Part shown: positions 48,475-58,420 of the stretch, piece after piece
Position numbering within the stretch: position 1 is the stretch's first letter
Layout of the letters: each line of letters begins with the position of its first letter
Assembly: GCA_002733125.1 (NCBI GenBank)
Contig: NVUM01000007.1
Coordinates: 1 to 64,000 of the forward strand
Direction: 5' to 3'
Length of the DNA stretch: 64,000 bases
From: Porticoccus sp.
Lineage (GTDB): Bacteria; Pseudomonadota; Gammaproteobacteria; Pseudomonadales; Porticoccaceae
Notes under the pieces: model-generated
What the model saw: only the letters and a program-made list of their open reading frames with translations
Databases searched by the model: none
What the model was told of the DNA's origin: nothing
Position numbers and translations under genes: made by a program

Positions 48475-49113
48475 ATGAAAAAAATGATTCTGACAGTGAC
48501 TGCCCTACTCACAACGGCCCTTGCTGCCCCTTTTGCCCTTGCGGCAGGGGACGCTGCCGCCGGCCAGGCTAAAACAGCGATGTGTGCTGGCTGTCATGGT
48601 GCCGATGGCAACAGTGCCATGGCGACCTTTCCGAAGCTGGCTGGCCAAGGTGAGAAGTATCTGACCAAGCAACTGCAAGATATCAAAGCGGGTGATCGTG
48701 TGATACCTGAAATGACCGGCATGCTGAGTAACGCATCTGAACAGGACCTGCAGGATATGGCGGCCTATTATGCGTCCAAGACCATTCAAATGGCCGGCGC
48801 CAAAGAAACCGCTCTCGACCTTGGTGAGCGCATCTACCGCGGAGGCAACATCGAAACTGGTGTGCCAGCCTGTACCGGCTGCCACTCCCCGGCGGGTAAT
48901 GGTAACAACCCTGCGGGTTATCCGGCATTGGGCGGTCAGTTTGCGGAATATACTGCCAAACAGCTACGTGCCTTCCGCACTGGTGCCCACGATCCCGCTA
49001 ATTCGGCAGCCCGTACCAATGACGGTGACTCGCAAATCATGCGAGGTGTCGCTGCCCAGATGAATGATGTTGAAATCGAAGCGGTGTCGAATTTCATCTC
49101 CGGATTGAAATAA
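48475..49113 (+). CDS. Diheme cytochrome c4
   Basis: 212 residues: signal peptide (about 1-23, ending FALAA) and two similar cytochrome c domains. Heme sites are CAGCH (Cys37, Cys40, His41) and CTGCH (Cys133, Cys136, His137), with FPKLAGQGEKYLTKQLQDIKAG and YPALGGQFAEYTAKQLRAFRTG showing the internal duplication. Cytochrome c4 is a periplasmic electron donor to terminal oxidases, and the caa3-type oxidase of this window is a plausible acceptor. The order engB-c4-dsbA is as in Pseudomonas. Confidence 0.94.
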   Translation: MKKMILTVTALLTTALAAPFALAAGDAAAGQAKTAMCAGCHGADGNSAMATFPKLAGQGEKYLTKQLQDIKAGDRVIPEMTGMLSNASEQDLQDMAAYYASKTIQMAGAKETALDLGERIYRGGNIETGVPACTGCHSPAGNGNNPAGYPALGGQFAEYTAKQLRAFRTGAHDPANSAARTNDGDSQIMRGVAAQMNDVEIEAVSNFISGLK

Positions 49114-49121
49114 ACAGCAGT

Positions 49122-49147
49122 ATGCCCGGTATCTGACCGGCATTTTT
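49122..49147 (+). terminator. Intrinsic terminator after cytochrome c4
   Basis: ATGCC(C)GGT (49122-49130, one bulged C) pairs with ACCGGCAT (49136-49143), followed by five T. Confidence 0.65.
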
Positions 49148-49220
49148 AATGTTGTGAGTGGAACCTGTCCGCTCTCTGTGGTCTATGCAGGGTAATTCAA
49201 TCAGTCTAAAGGAAAAGCCA

Positions 49221-49865
49221 ATGCGTAATCAGCTGTCGACTCTTATAGTATCCGTCGCGATGATGGTCTTTGCTGTGTCTTCCGCCCAGGCAGAAGACCC
49301 CTACAAAGCAGGCGTCCATTACGAGGTGCTGGCCGAAGCGGTTGCCACCAGTAACCCTGCCAAAATCGAGGTGGCAGAGGTGTTTTGGTACGGCTGTAGC
49401 CACTGCTATACTTTTGAACCCGTGCTGAACACTTGGACTCAGGCGTTACCCGACGATGTAGAGTTTGTCCGCGTTCCTGCGATTTGGCACCCGACTATGC
49501 GTCTCCACGCCAAGGCCTATTTCACTGCCAAAGCCATGAAAGTCCTTGATCAGATCCATGAACCTGTTTTTGAAGCAATGAATCTCAAAAAAGCCAAACT
49601 GAAAACAGAGGATGAAATCGCTGACCTGTTTGAGGCCAATGGTATAGATCGCGCACGATTCACCAAGGTCTTCAACTCGGCAGGCATCGATATGGCTGTT
49701 GATCTGGCAGCTAAAAAACAGGAGCGTTACAGCACCCAGGGCACACCCGAAATGGTCGTGAATGGAAAATACCGGATCTCCGGTCGCGATAATGGTGGCA
49801 ATGAGGGTATGCTGAAGGTGGCTTCCTATCTTATTCAACAGGAACGCTCGTTGATGGGTCAATAA
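49221..49865 (+). CDS. dsbA: Thiol:disulfide interchange protein DsbA
   Basis: 214 residues from ATG at 49221 (ribosome site AAAGGAAAAG), which begins a proper signal peptide (about 1-24, SSAQAED). An in-frame start at 49158 would hide the signal. The active site is Cys59-Ser-His-Cys62 in EVFWYGCSHCYTFEP; the CSHC dipeptide differs from the CPHC of E. coli and may shift redox potential. The cis-Pro loop QGTPEMVVNGKYRI is present. It introduces disulfides into exported proteins. Confidence 0.94.
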   Translation: MRNQLSTLIVSVAMMVFAVSSAQAEDPYKAGVHYEVLAEAVATSNPAKIEVAEVFWYGCSHCYTFEPVLNTWTQALPDDVEFVRVPAIWHPTMRLHAKAYFTAKAMKVLDQIHEPVFEAMNLKKAKLKTEDEIADLFEANGIDRARFTKVFNSAGIDMAVDLAAKKQERYSTQGTPEMVVNGKYRISGRDNGGNEGMLKVASYLIQQERSLMGQ

Positions 49866-50038
49866 CGAACGCTCAAGTCCATTGCGTTATTCACCACTGA
49901 TAGGTACTTTCTTGTTGTTGTACAGCGAAAGGTCTGACCCAAATATTATTTAGTGGCTTCTATTTAGTAGTGGCTTTGTGCAGTGGTCAATCTCACTTAA
50001 AATGTCCCGCTTCTTTTCACCTTCCAGGCAGATCAATC

Positions 50039-51154
50039 ATGAAACCGACTCAAAAGCCGGCCAACCCAAACTTTTCTTCCGGGCCTTGCAGCAAGCGTCC
50101 GGGCTACGATGTGTCCAGACTGGATCTTGCTACCCTTGGACGATCGCACAGAGCAGCTATTGGCAAGGCCGCACTACAGCGGGTATGTGAGGAAACGGCC
50201 CAGGTTCTGGGCTTGCCAGAGGGTTATCGGGTGGGGGTGGTGCCTGCATCAGATACCGGGGCAGTTGAAATGGCGCTCTGGTCGATGCTGGGACCCCGTC
50301 CGGTTGACGTATTTTCCTGGGAGTCTTTTGGACAGGGTTGGCTGACGGATATCGTCAAGCAGCTGAAACTCGAACAGGTCAATGATTACGGCGCCGATTA
50401 TGGCAAGCTGCCGGATCTAGATCTTGCCGATCCCGTACACGATATTGTGTTTACCTGGAATGGCACTACTTCCGGTGTCAAAGTCCCCCATGCAGACTGG
50501 ATCAGTGATACCCGTGAGGGTTTGACCATTTGCGATGCCACCTCTGCAGTATTTGCCATGGAGATGCCCTGGCAAAAACTGGACGTGGTCACTTTCAGTT
50601 GGCAAAAAGTACTCGGTGGTGAAGGTGCCCACGGAATGCTGATTCTGAGCCCCAGGGCAGTTGAGCGATTGGAAACCTATACACCACCCTGGCCACTACC
50701 GAAGATTTTCCGCATGACCAAAGGCGGCAAGTTGATTGAAGATATTTTCAAGGGTGCAACCATCAACACGCCCTCGATGCTCTGTGTGGCAGATTATCTC
50801 GATTCGCTGGATTGGGTTAAGTCTATCGGTGGTGTGCAGGCAACGGTTCGACGGTCAAACGACAATCTTGCGGTTATTGAACAGTTTGTCGCGACCCATG
50901 ACTGGATAAGCTTCCTGGCGGAAGACCCGATCAACCGATCAAGTACCAGTATCTGCCTGACTTTGTCGCTTGAGGTCGATCAGGTAAAACAACTGGTTAA
51001 ACTACTCGATGCGGAAGGCGTGGCCTATGACATTGGCGCCTACCGGGATGCTCCTGCCGGTTTGCGTATCTGGGGTGGTGCGACCGTCGAAAAAACGGAT
51101 CTCGAAGCACTGATGCCCTGGATTGAATGGGGTTATCGGGAAGTTTCCCGTTAA
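50039..51154 (+). CDS. serC: Phosphoserine aminotransferase (SerC, Methanosarcina-type subfamily)
   Basis: 371 residues from ATG at 50039; a start at 49970 adds an unconserved leader. A class V PLP enzyme; the Schiff-base Lys lies in [22 protein letters not shown], with GTTSGVKVP and [14 protein letters not shown] forming the cofactor pocket. It differs clearly from the E. coli SerC type and looks like the alternative serC branch (TIGR01365) found in some proteobacteria and archaea. It converts phosphohydroxypyruvate to phosphoserine, the step after SerA, whose gene follows 34 bases later. Confidence 0.9.
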   Translation: MKPTQKPANPNFSSGPCSKRPGYDVSRLDLATLGRSHRAAIGKAALQRVCEETAQVLGLPEGYRVGVVPASDTGAVEMALWSMLGPRPVDVFSWESFGQGWLTDIVKQLKLEQVNDYGADYGKLPDLDLADPVHDIVFTWNGTTSGVKVPHADWISDTREGLTICDATSAVFAMEMPWQKLDVVTFSWQKVLGGEGAHGMLILSPRAVERLETYTPPWPLPKIFRMTKGGKLIEDIFKGATINTPSMLCVADYLDSLDWVKSIGGVQATVRRSNDNLAVIEQFVATHDWISFLAEDPINRSSTSICLTLSLEVDQVKQLVKLLDAEGVAYDIGAYRDAPAGLRIWGGATVEKTDLEALMPWIEWGYREVSR

Positions 51155-51188
51155 TGATCGGTATAAGCAGCGTTGCGTGAGAAAAACC

Positions 51189-52358
51189 ATGTTTAAAGTG
51201 CGGACCTATAACCAGATTTCTGCCAAAGGACTGGACCGTTTTCCCAGAGAAAACTACGAAATAGCCAGTGAATTTTCACAGCCAGATGCGATTTTGCTGC
51301 GCAGCCAGAAACTGCATGAAGAAATCATTGCCGAGAGCGTCAAGGCGGTGGCTCGAGCCGGTGCTGGAGTCAATAATATTCCGGTGGCTGAGTATACCAA
51401 GCGCGGCATCGTGGTATTTAACACCCCGGGTGCCAATGCCAATGCGGTCAAGGAGCTGGTAGCTTCCGCGTTATTTCTCGCTTCCAGAGATATTTTTGGC
51501 GGAATGAATTATGTGCAAGGGCTCACTGCCATCACGGATGATGCCGAGATGTCGAAACTGCTGGAGAAACAGAAAAAGCAGTTCGCCGGCTGTGAAGTGG
51601 CTGGCAAGACCCTGGGTGTCGTCGGCCTCGGTGCCATCGGTGCGTTGGTGGCCAATATGGCTCTTGAGCTCGGCATGAACGTGGCCGGCTACGATCCGGC
51701 AATTTCTGTGGAAGCGGCCTGGCGCCTGTCCAGGCGGGTTCAGAAAGTAGAAAACCTGCAGAGTCTGCTGGCCTGCTCCGATTTCATTTCCCTGCATGTG
51801 CCTGCCATGGAGGCAACCCGTCATCTGATCAATGCTGAAGCTCTGCGCTGTGTCAGGCCCTCTGCCATCCTGTTGAATTTTGCCCGGGAGGAAGTGGTCG
51901 ACCTGGCAGCGATCACGGCGGCCTTGGATGAAAAGCGTCTGGCGAAGTATGTCACCGATTTTCCGGTGCCGACGCTGCTCGGCCGCAAGGATGTACTCTG
52001 CATGCCGCATATCGGTGCCAGTACCGAAGAGGCTGAAGAGAACTGTGCCATGATGGCTGCCGATCAGCTCATGGATTATCTGGAAAATGGCAACATTCGC
52101 AATTCGGTGAATTTCCCGAACACCAAAATGGCTAGAAATGGTGGCTATCGAATCACGTTCTGTAACGAGAATGTGCCAAAAGTATTAGGTCATGTGCTGT
52201 CTCTGCTGGCGGATCGAGACATGAATGTTATCGACATGGTCAACCAGAGTCGTGATGGCATCGCCTACAACATTATTGATGTTGCCACCCGGCCAACTAA
52301 CGACCTGCTCAAAGCCATTGCCGGTGTTGAAGGTGTGGTGGCAGTTCGGTCTATCTGA
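51189..52358 (+). CDS. serA: D-3-phosphoglycerate dehydrogenase
   Basis: 389 residues from ATG at 51189 (MFKVRTYNQISAKGLDRFP); a longer frame overlaps serC. The substrate/nucleotide domains show ARAGAGVNNIPV, TPGANANAVKELV, the NAD loop VVGLGAIGALVANMA, and the catalytic His in MPHIGASTEEAEENCA. The C-terminal ACT domain (about 315-389; RITFCNENVPKVLGHVLSLLADRDMNVIDM) suggests feedback control by serine. It oxidises 3-phosphoglycerate in the first step of serine synthesis, and with serC forms a two-gene operon. Confidence 0.93.
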   Translation: MFKVRTYNQISAKGLDRFPRENYEIASEFSQPDAILLRSQKLHEEIIAESVKAVARAGAGVNNIPVAEYTKRGIVVFNTPGANANAVKELVASALFLASRDIFGGMNYVQGLTAITDDAEMSKLLEKQKKQFAGCEVAGKTLGVVGLGAIGALVANMALELGMNVAGYDPAISVEAAWRLSRRVQKVENLQSLLACSDFISLHVPAMEATRHLINAEALRCVRPSAILLNFAREEVVDLAAITAALDEKRLAKYVTDFPVPTLLGRKDVLCMPHIGASTEEAEENCAMMAADQLMDYLENGNIRNSVNFPNTKMARNGGYRITFCNENVPKVLGHVLSLLADRDMNVIDMVNQSRDGIAYNIIDVATRPTNDLLKAIAGVEGVVAVRSI

Positions 52359-52360
52359 GC

Positions 52361-52393
52361 GGGTTTCAGTAATACACCTGATAGACCCTTTTT
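52361..52393 (+). terminator. Probable terminator of serC-serA
   Basis: GGGT (52361-52364) pairs with ACCC (52385-52388) with an inner CAG/CTG pair, then five T. The stem is interrupted, so efficiency is uncertain. Confidence 0.4.
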
Positions 52394-52401
52394 AACGATT
52401 G

Positions 52402-55053
52402 CTACAGGTCGATCCACTCAACCTCTCGGTCAATCTTATCGAGCAGTGCTGAAACTGATGCCAATGATCCCGTCTTGATCTGTTGGTGAAGGTGCCTCAC
52501 CAACTGTTCCAATGTCGCCAGTTTGAAAACACCGGCGATACCCAACAATTGGTGAATCTGTTCGCGCAGCTCGGCAAGGTCGTCATCGGCCACGGCCTGA
52601 CGTGCTTTTTTCAACAGGTCTCTGACTTCCTGACGGAATAGATTTACGGAAACGTCCCCTTCTTGAGACGATGGGACTGGTACCTCTGTGGGCGGTCTGA
52701 TGCTGAGTAGTTTGCAGATGTTGGCAAGCAATTCATTTTCATTGAGTGGTTTGAGTTGCAAACCGTTTGCCCCGGCATCAAACAGCGCTCTTTCCTCCTG
52801 CTGAAGTATATCGGCTGTCAGGGCCAGGGCCGGAATCCGTGCATTGGGATTATTGCTGCGTCGCAGAGCTATCAGGGTGTCAATGCCATTTTTTTGGGGC
52901 ATGTGTATGTCCACCAGCAACAGGTCAAAGGTGTCATGTTGGCAAGCCGCGAGGGCTTCGTTGCCGTTGTTTGTCAATGTGCAGTAGGCCCCCATCTTGC
53001 TTAGCAAAGTATCCAGTAACAGACTGGTGAACTGGTTATCCTCGGCAATTAGGATATTCACACCATCAAGGAGTTGGCTATTTACCGGTGCAATGGCGAT
53101 CAGGTCCTGTGACGGGCCATTTTCATTCAATGAGCGGTGGAGCTCTGACAGCGGTGGTGGCATTGATAGAAATGCGACCGGATTGAGTTCTGCCCGTTCC
53201 TTGGCGTTGAATTGCTGGTAAAAATTCAGCTGTGATGCTGTCAGAATCAGCTTGGCCCTGGTTGCATTGCGCAACTGCACCATGAGTTTCGGGAGATCAT
53301 CCCTGGCACCCTGCGGGGCAGGTATGCAGACAATAACCCGGTCGCTGTCCTCAAGATGTAATGTGGTATTCAGCAAATGGTCGTAATCGGTGACGAGAAT
53401 ATCGTTTACCCCGAATCGTTCCAGAGCGTGCCTGAGTGCCAGTGTTGTAAATTCATTACAGCTGGCAATTACCACCTTGCAGGGCCTGATTTTCCAGCTA
53501 GGCTGGGTCTCACTGAGTGGCAGTGGTAGCGTTATACGGAAGGTGGAGCCCCTGCCCTCCCGGCTCTCCAGGTCTATGTCTCCCTCCATCAAATCAACCA
53601 GACTTTTGACAATAGAAAGTCCCAGTCCGGTTCCGCCATAGTGGCGGGAAATGGAGGTGTCTGCCTGGGTAAAGGCATTAAAGAGCAGGCCTTGGGCGTC
53701 GGCGGAAATACCGATACCGGTATCCAGCACTTCGATAATAACGGCTTGTGCCGGATTGGTTTTCAGGGAGATGAAAACCCCACCCTGTTCGGAGAACTTG
53801 ATGGCGTTCGCGATCAGATTGCTCAGAATCTGCTGTAGCCGGATCATATCTCCCACCCGGTGCAACAACACATCGGGTGCATAATCCACCGCGATACAAA
53901 GGCCCTTGTGTTGGGCCTGGGGAGAAAACAGGGCACTGACCTGCTCTATACATTCTGCCAGATCTATTGGCTGCTGCTCGAGCTCAACGGTATTGGACTG
54001 GAGTTTTGAACAAGCGAGAATATCGTCAATCAGCGTCAGTAGCTGGAGTGCTGATTGATCAATAATCTGGCAGTAGTGACGGTCTGTTTCGGACATGACA
54101 CTGACATCCAGTAAGTGTACAAATCCCTGGATGGAGGTAATGGGAGTACGCAGTTCATGGCTCATCCGTGCCAGAAAGTCACTCTTTGACTGATTTGCTG
54201 TTTCCGCTTCCTGCCGTGACAATTCCAGTTCACGGTTCTTTCTTTGCAGGCTCTGGAGGGTATCCTGTAACTGGCTGGTAGCGAGATTAATCCGATATTC
54301 AAGATTTTGTTTGCCTTCGGTAATTGATTCCGCCAGTTGGTTGATGCCGCTCGCGAGAATGGCAAGCTCGTCGCGGGTTCCGGTTTGGGCCCTGATGCTC
54401 AGGTTCCCGCGGGCCATTTTTTTTATGACGGCGGTGAGGTGCTGAATCGGAGCAATCAACCCCAGACTCAGATAGTAGGTCAGTACAAAGGCAATAATCA
54501 GCCCCAGAAGGGATAGCCAGAGAGAGGTAAAAATAATCTGACGCTGCTTCTGGTGCAAACGGGCCTGATCAATCGCGACGATAACCCAGCCGATCAGTTC
54601 ATCATCGACCACCTGCGTGGCTTCTTCCTCGTAATCACTGAACTCAACACCCACCAGATAAACGGGTTTCTTGAAGTAGACGTGATTATCCAGCTGCAAG
54701 GGTTTTTTGTCCGGTGAGGAGCCCAGTGCTGCCGTGGGTATATCCCCGGAATTCAGGACCAACTTCTCTGTGCGGTCTATAAAAGCGACACCGGATACGT
54801 CGGGCAGGCGAATGGCCGCCGCCGATGTGTTTGCGAGTAACTTGATGTTCCGTGAGTAGAGCGGTAGATCCGAAATCGTCGCCAGGTAATCCGATGTTAT
54901 ATCTCCGGATTGATAAAGGTTTTCTGACAGATCACTCCGCCGGGCATCAATCGTGTAGAGCGTCAGCAACGTGATGGTTAACAGCAACGGGAAAAGTGCC
55001 ACCATAAGAAACCGCTGATGAATCGACTTGCTGAGCAATGGGCCTTCAATCAT
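52402..55053 (-). CDS. Hybrid sensor histidine kinase (HAMP-HisKA-HATPase-REC-HPt)
   Basis: 883 residues, BarA/GacS-like architecture. Transmembrane helices at about 14-34 and 172-196 enclose a periplasmic sensor; HAMP (about 195-248) and a coiled coil lead to HisKA with phospho-His299 (ARMSHELRTP). The HATPase has NLIANAIKF, DTGIGIS and GGTGLGLS. Then come a degenerate receiver (about 525-640) without its Asp, a true receiver with Asp715 (LLVDIHMP) and Lys768, and a C-terminal HPt with His833 (EQIHQLLGIAGVF). It predicts a His-Asp-His relay to an unlinked response regulator. Its ATG overlaps the upstream binding-protein stop (ATGA), so the two are coupled. Confidence 0.93.
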   Translation of the reverse strand: MIEGPLLSKSIHQRFLMVALFPLLLTITLLTLYTIDARRSDLSENLYQSGDITSDYLATISDLPLYSRNIKLLANTSAAAIRLPDVSGVAFIDRTEKLVLNSGDIPTAALGSSPDKKPLQLDNHVYFKKPVYLVGVEFSDYEEEATQVVDDELIGWVIVAIDQARLHQKQRQIIFTSLWLSLLGLIIAFVLTYYLSLGLIAPIQHLTAVIKKMARGNLSIRAQTGTRDELAILASGINQLAESITEGKQNLEYRINLATSQLQDTLQSLQRKNRELELSRQEAETANQSKSDFLARMSHELRTPITSIQGFVHLLDVSVMSETDRHYCQIIDQSALQLLTLIDDILACSKLQSNTVELEQQPIDLAECIEQVSALFSPQAQHKGLCIAVDYAPDVLLHRVGDMIRLQQILSNLIANAIKFSEQGGVFISLKTNPAQAVIIEVLDTGIGISADAQGLLFNAFTQADTSISRHYGGTGLGLSIVKSLVDLMEGDIDLESREGRGSTFRITLPLPLSETQPSWKIRPCKVVIASCNEFTTLALRHALERFGVNDILVTDYDHLLNTTLHLEDSDRVIVCIPAPQGARDDLPKLMVQLRNATRAKLILTASQLNFYQQFNAKERAELNPVAFLSMPPPLSELHRSLNENGPSQDLIAIAPVNSQLLDGVNILIAEDNQFTSLLLDTLLSKMGAYCTLTNNGNEALAACQHDTFDLLLVDIHMPQKNGIDTLIALRRSNNPNARIPALALTADILQQEERALFDAGANGLQLKPLNENELLANICKLLSIRPPTEVPVPSSQEGDVSVNLFRQEVRDLLKKARQAVADDDLAELREQIHQLLGIAGVFKLATLEQLVRHLHQQIKTGSLASVSALLDKIDREVEWIDL

Positions 55054-56021
55054 TTTGCTGCCTGCTCCTGCTTTTGGATGCTCATATAAAGCGTATTGTC
55101 TGACGGCAGGGATATACCCAGTGATCGTGCTATGGCTGGGTTGGTGGATATACTGAAATAGCGGGGATACTGAGGCTCACCGAGGGTGCTTTCCGGATTG
55201 CGCAACCATTGACTGATGTGTTCACCTGCCTGTCTGCCAATGTCGTCAGGCGAAGAAAAAATAGAGGCCAGTGCCCCTGCGACGGTATAGGCCTTTGAGA
55301 AGCCGATAACCGGGACCTTTTGTTGAAAGCTGAGGTGGAGAATCCACTTGGCGATTGCCCGGTTAAGAACAGCCTGATCCGGCAGGGCAATAAAGAGGTC
55401 GGTACCGCTGACCACGGGACGCAGCACCGACACAGGGTTGTCCTCCCGGTCGAGGTAGCCGTGTTTGAGAACCAGGCCACGTTCAGCGGTAAGTGTCTCC
55501 AGCTCTGCCTCCAATCCCCTGGAGACGGGGCCAAATATGGTGCTGAACCGAGTAGCTTCCGGTTTTAGTAATGATGCGAGTGTAATCACCCGGCTGAGGG
55601 GTTGATCCAGAAAAATTGCAGAAGCCCGGCGCGCTGGGGCTTTATTGTGGGCTGACCAGGCAGATTCATAGGCATTTTTTGGGGTGAAAATACTGAGCAC
55701 AGGTATGTCTCCTCCCCAGTTAACGACCTCGCGAGTTGCATAGCTTCCAATAGCAACAATGAGTTGATAGGGGGGATACTGACGCTCTGGCAGCGTGGTT
55801 TTATGGAGGTTAATGATACTGAAGCCGGAGTTTCCCGGCAGCGTTTTGTTGACCGTGTCCTGGAGTGAGTCGGCGGTTTCAAGGTAATAGGAGGCGTCGC
55901 TGGATAACAACAATAAGATGTCTGCCTGAGTTACTGGGCACATCAAAAGGGAAAGGACAAGGAGTCCATTGGTGGAGAGGGTTGCAAAGATACCTTGTTT
56001 CCTTACCGGTCGCTTCAACAT
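55050..56021 (-). CDS. Periplasmic ABC-type substrate-binding-like protein
   Basis: 323 residues with an N-terminal signal segment (about 8-33, LSTNGLLVLSLLMCPVTQAD). The body resembles the ABC_sub_bind family (PF04392): LIVAIGSYATREVVNWGGDIPVLSIFTPKNAYES, SRVITLASLLKPEATRFSTIFGPVSRG, GTDLFIALPDQAVLNRAIAKWILHLSFQQKVPVIGFSKAYTVAGALASIFSSPDDIGRQAGEHISQWL. There are no permease or ATPase genes nearby. Coupling to the hybrid kinase and placement after a TonB-dependent receptor suggest that it presents a ligand to the kinase sensor domain. Ligand unknown. Confidence 0.82.
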   Translation of the reverse strand: MLKRPVRKQGIFATLSTNGLLVLSLLMCPVTQADILLLLSSDASYYLETADSLQDTVNKTLPGNSGFSIINLHKTTLPERQYPPYQLIVAIGSYATREVVNWGGDIPVLSIFTPKNAYESAWSAHNKAPARRASAIFLDQPLSRVITLASLLKPEATRFSTIFGPVSRGLEAELETLTAERGLVLKHGYLDREDNPVSVLRPVVSGTDLFIALPDQAVLNRAIAKWILHLSFQQKVPVIGFSKAYTVAGALASIFSSPDDIGRQAGEHISQWLRNPESTLGEPQYPRYFSISTNPAIARSLGISLPSDNTLYMSIQKQEQAAK

Positions 56022-56109
56022 GTATTCCCTAAGTAACGCTGCTATTGAGCGTAAGACCTTTCATCCCCCAGTCGCTATGATTTTGTCTGGAGCAACAAGG
56101 TCAAACACA

Positions 56110-58206
56110 TCAAAAATTCAGTACGAGACGTAAAAAAAGTCTGGTTTCAAAAACATTGTTTTGAGCATGCTCCATATAGTCACCCCCCAGGTTTTGTCCG
56201 ATAAGTGACAGGTTTCCAGTGCTTGAACCCACAGTAAAATCATAACCCAGATGGGCGTCTACCCGGACAAACTGTTCTACAGGGTTACCATCACGCCAAT
56301 CCGCTGCGGTCATATGGTAGATATTGATGCCTGAGGACCAGCCTGCAGGAAATCGCTGAAACAGCAGCAGGCCCGCTGTATGTCGCGGAGCGCGTTCGTC
56401 ATGATCCTTAATCTGAAAGTAGGGTTCATAGCGGGAGATATAAAAACTGTCCACATCCCGATAGCTGTAGTGGGCATTGATCAGAGTGCGCTCGGTGGGC
56501 TGGTAGCGGAGTTGTAGTTCCGCTCCCCGCGTTACCCAGCGACTGTTATTGTCGCGAACTGATATGGTTTCATCCAGACCGAGCGATGGAATACCCAGAT
56601 CGGCAGGTGCCTGGTAGGTATCGATGCCATCTTTAACAGATTCTCGAAACAGCCTGACATCAAAGGTCAGTCCCTGTGTGGGTAACTGGGCCAGATAGCC
56701 CAGTTCAAGGCTTTTCAGTCGCTCTTCCTCGACATTTTCAGCAGATTTCCGAATCGCCTGGACCAGTATCTGGTCGGCGAGAATATCCACATTCAGCTCC
56801 CGGGCCTCACCCAGTGAGGGGGAGCGCCGACCAATGGCATAACCTATGCGAAGCGTATGGGAAGGATTGATGTGGTAATTGGTGCCGACACGGCCGGATG
56901 CAATCGTGTCCACCAGGACGTTGTTTTCGATCATCAGACCGGCATTCATGGTCCAGTGGGAACTGGCCTCCCACTCCAGGTGCCCGAAGAGTCGGCGACT
57001 GGTCAGTGATTCATCGCCACTATGACCAAACACTGTTTTGCCACTGATATTGTCGTAGCGCAGGCCTGTCCCCCAGGTAGCTCGTAAATCGGTGGTCAGG
57101 TGCAGGCGATGTTCCAGTTCTACGTCGTAGCGCTCTGAATCAATGCCCTGAAAGCCGACGATATAGTGTTGATCTTCAATATCCAGGGTCGGGTCAATCA
57201 TCTGAAAAAAGCCCGGCACCTGTTCCGGAGTAATGGTGAATCCGAGTTCCTCCGACAACAGCTTGGAAACCAGCCCCTGGTTGATATAGTTCTCACCCTC
57301 AATTCGGTTGTGATACAAATGGATTTGCAGCCCGTCGCCGTTGACCAGATCCCGGTTCCACTTCAGGGACTGGTATTGGTTTTTGAACTGGACCCCAGCA
57401 TACTCCGCCGGGCGGTCGGCATCACCCCAACCAGAATTGTTGTGTGTGTACCCGGCTTGCAGGTCGAATGTATCTGTAATATTCGGGGTGAACATAGCGC
57501 GGAGGTTCAGGGCCAGCATTTCCCTGCCGTCCTTCATTGACCCCCGGTTGTCTCCGGAACTTACCGGTGGGAAGCCGTCGTTATGCTGGTAATTAAAACT
57601 GACACGGTAATCCAGCTTGTCGGCATTACCGCTGTAGCGAACAGTGGTTTCCCGGGTTTGCTGGTCTCCTGCTGTCACGCCGACCTGCCAGCCACGCTCC
57701 TGCACAGGTTTGCGAGTTATGATGTTTACCGCGCCCAGAAATGCATTGGAGCCGAAGGCCGGGGCATTTGATCCCCGCACAATCTCAATATGGTCAATAT
57801 CCTCCAGACTGATACCCAGAGAGCCCCATTCAGTATTGGCAAACACCGGGTCATAGATGGGCCGGCCATCGACCATGATTTCCAGGTGGTTCGGAAACTC
57901 GCGGCCAAAGCCGTGATAACCGATACCGTAGCGATTGCCATTGATATAGTAGGACTCGAAGCCGGGCACCAGGCGAAAGACATCGACCCAGGTCATGGCG
58001 CCGGAAGCCTTGATCAATTGTTGGTCGATAATGGTGACACTTGCGGGAACCTGGTTCAGGGGTTGAACCATCCGCGCCACGGAGGAAACCGATGGTAACT
58101 CACCGAGCATATCCTCTTCAGTAATGAACGTGGACTTGGGTTGACTGAGAACCAGCTGGCTGAAGAGTAAGCCCGTTACTGTCAGGCTCAGTGTGGCGCG
58201 AGACAT
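56110..58206 (-). CDS. TonB-dependent outer-membrane receptor
   Basis: 698 residues: signal peptide (about 1-21), a short N-terminal stretch FITEEDMLGELPSVSSVARM that may include the TonB box, plug domain (about 50-165; QVPASVTIIDQQLIKASGAMTWVDVFRLVPGFE, HIEIVRGSNAPAFGSNAFLGAVNIITRKP) and a beta-barrel ending in LFLRLVLNF, with terminal Phe as expected for BAM recognition. No N-terminal signalling (STN) domain. First of a three-gene unit with the binding protein (88-base gap) and hybrid kinase. The ligand cannot be read; no iron-box was recognised in the upstream gap. Confidence 0.92.
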   Translation of the reverse strand: MSRATLSLTVTGLLFSQLVLSQPKSTFITEEDMLGELPSVSSVARMVQPLNQVPASVTIIDQQLIKASGAMTWVDVFRLVPGFESYYINGNRYGIGYHGFGREFPNHLEIMVDGRPIYDPVFANTEWGSLGISLEDIDHIEIVRGSNAPAFGSNAFLGAVNIITRKPVQERGWQVGVTAGDQQTRETTVRYSGNADKLDYRVSFNYQHNDGFPPVSSGDNRGSMKDGREMLALNLRAMFTPNITDTFDLQAGYTHNNSGWGDADRPAEYAGVQFKNQYQSLKWNRDLVNGDGLQIHLYHNRIEGENYINQGLVSKLLSEELGFTITPEQVPGFFQMIDPTLDIEDQHYIVGFQGIDSERYDVELEHRLHLTTDLRATWGTGLRYDNISGKTVFGHSGDESLTSRRLFGHLEWEASSHWTMNAGLMIENNVLVDTIASGRVGTNYHINPSHTLRIGYAIGRRSPSLGEARELNVDILADQILVQAIRKSAENVEEERLKSLELGYLAQLPTQGLTFDVRLFRESVKDGIDTYQAPADLGIPSLGLDETISVRDNNSRWVTRGAELQLRYQPTERTLINAHYSYRDVDSFYISRYEPYFQIKDHDERAPRHTAGLLLFQRFPAGWSSGINIYHMTAADWRDGNPVEQFVRVDAHLGYDFTVGSSTGNLSLIGQNLGGDYMEHAQNNVFETRLFLRLVLNF

Positions 58207-58420
58207 AACGTGCTCCCGGGAGAATTGGCATAATCTTTTTGTAGGGGCATATTCTAAGTCCCTGATGCGGGGATATCAGCTGTTTATTGCTGCCCGGATA
58301 AAGAAAACTCCTGTAAACCTTATTATCTGGTTGCATGGCACGGTAGTAGTGTCAATCCAATAGCAGCAGTAGGCCCTGATCCGGGCTAGAATGCCGGGTT
58401 ATGATTGAGGAGAGTAACTG

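Noticed and set aside
49947-49976. Short imperfect direct repeat (TATTTAGTGGCTT / TATTTAGTAGTGGCTT) between dsbA and serC
   Set aside because: Only two short units in an ordinary gap; no sign of a mobile element or binding-site array.
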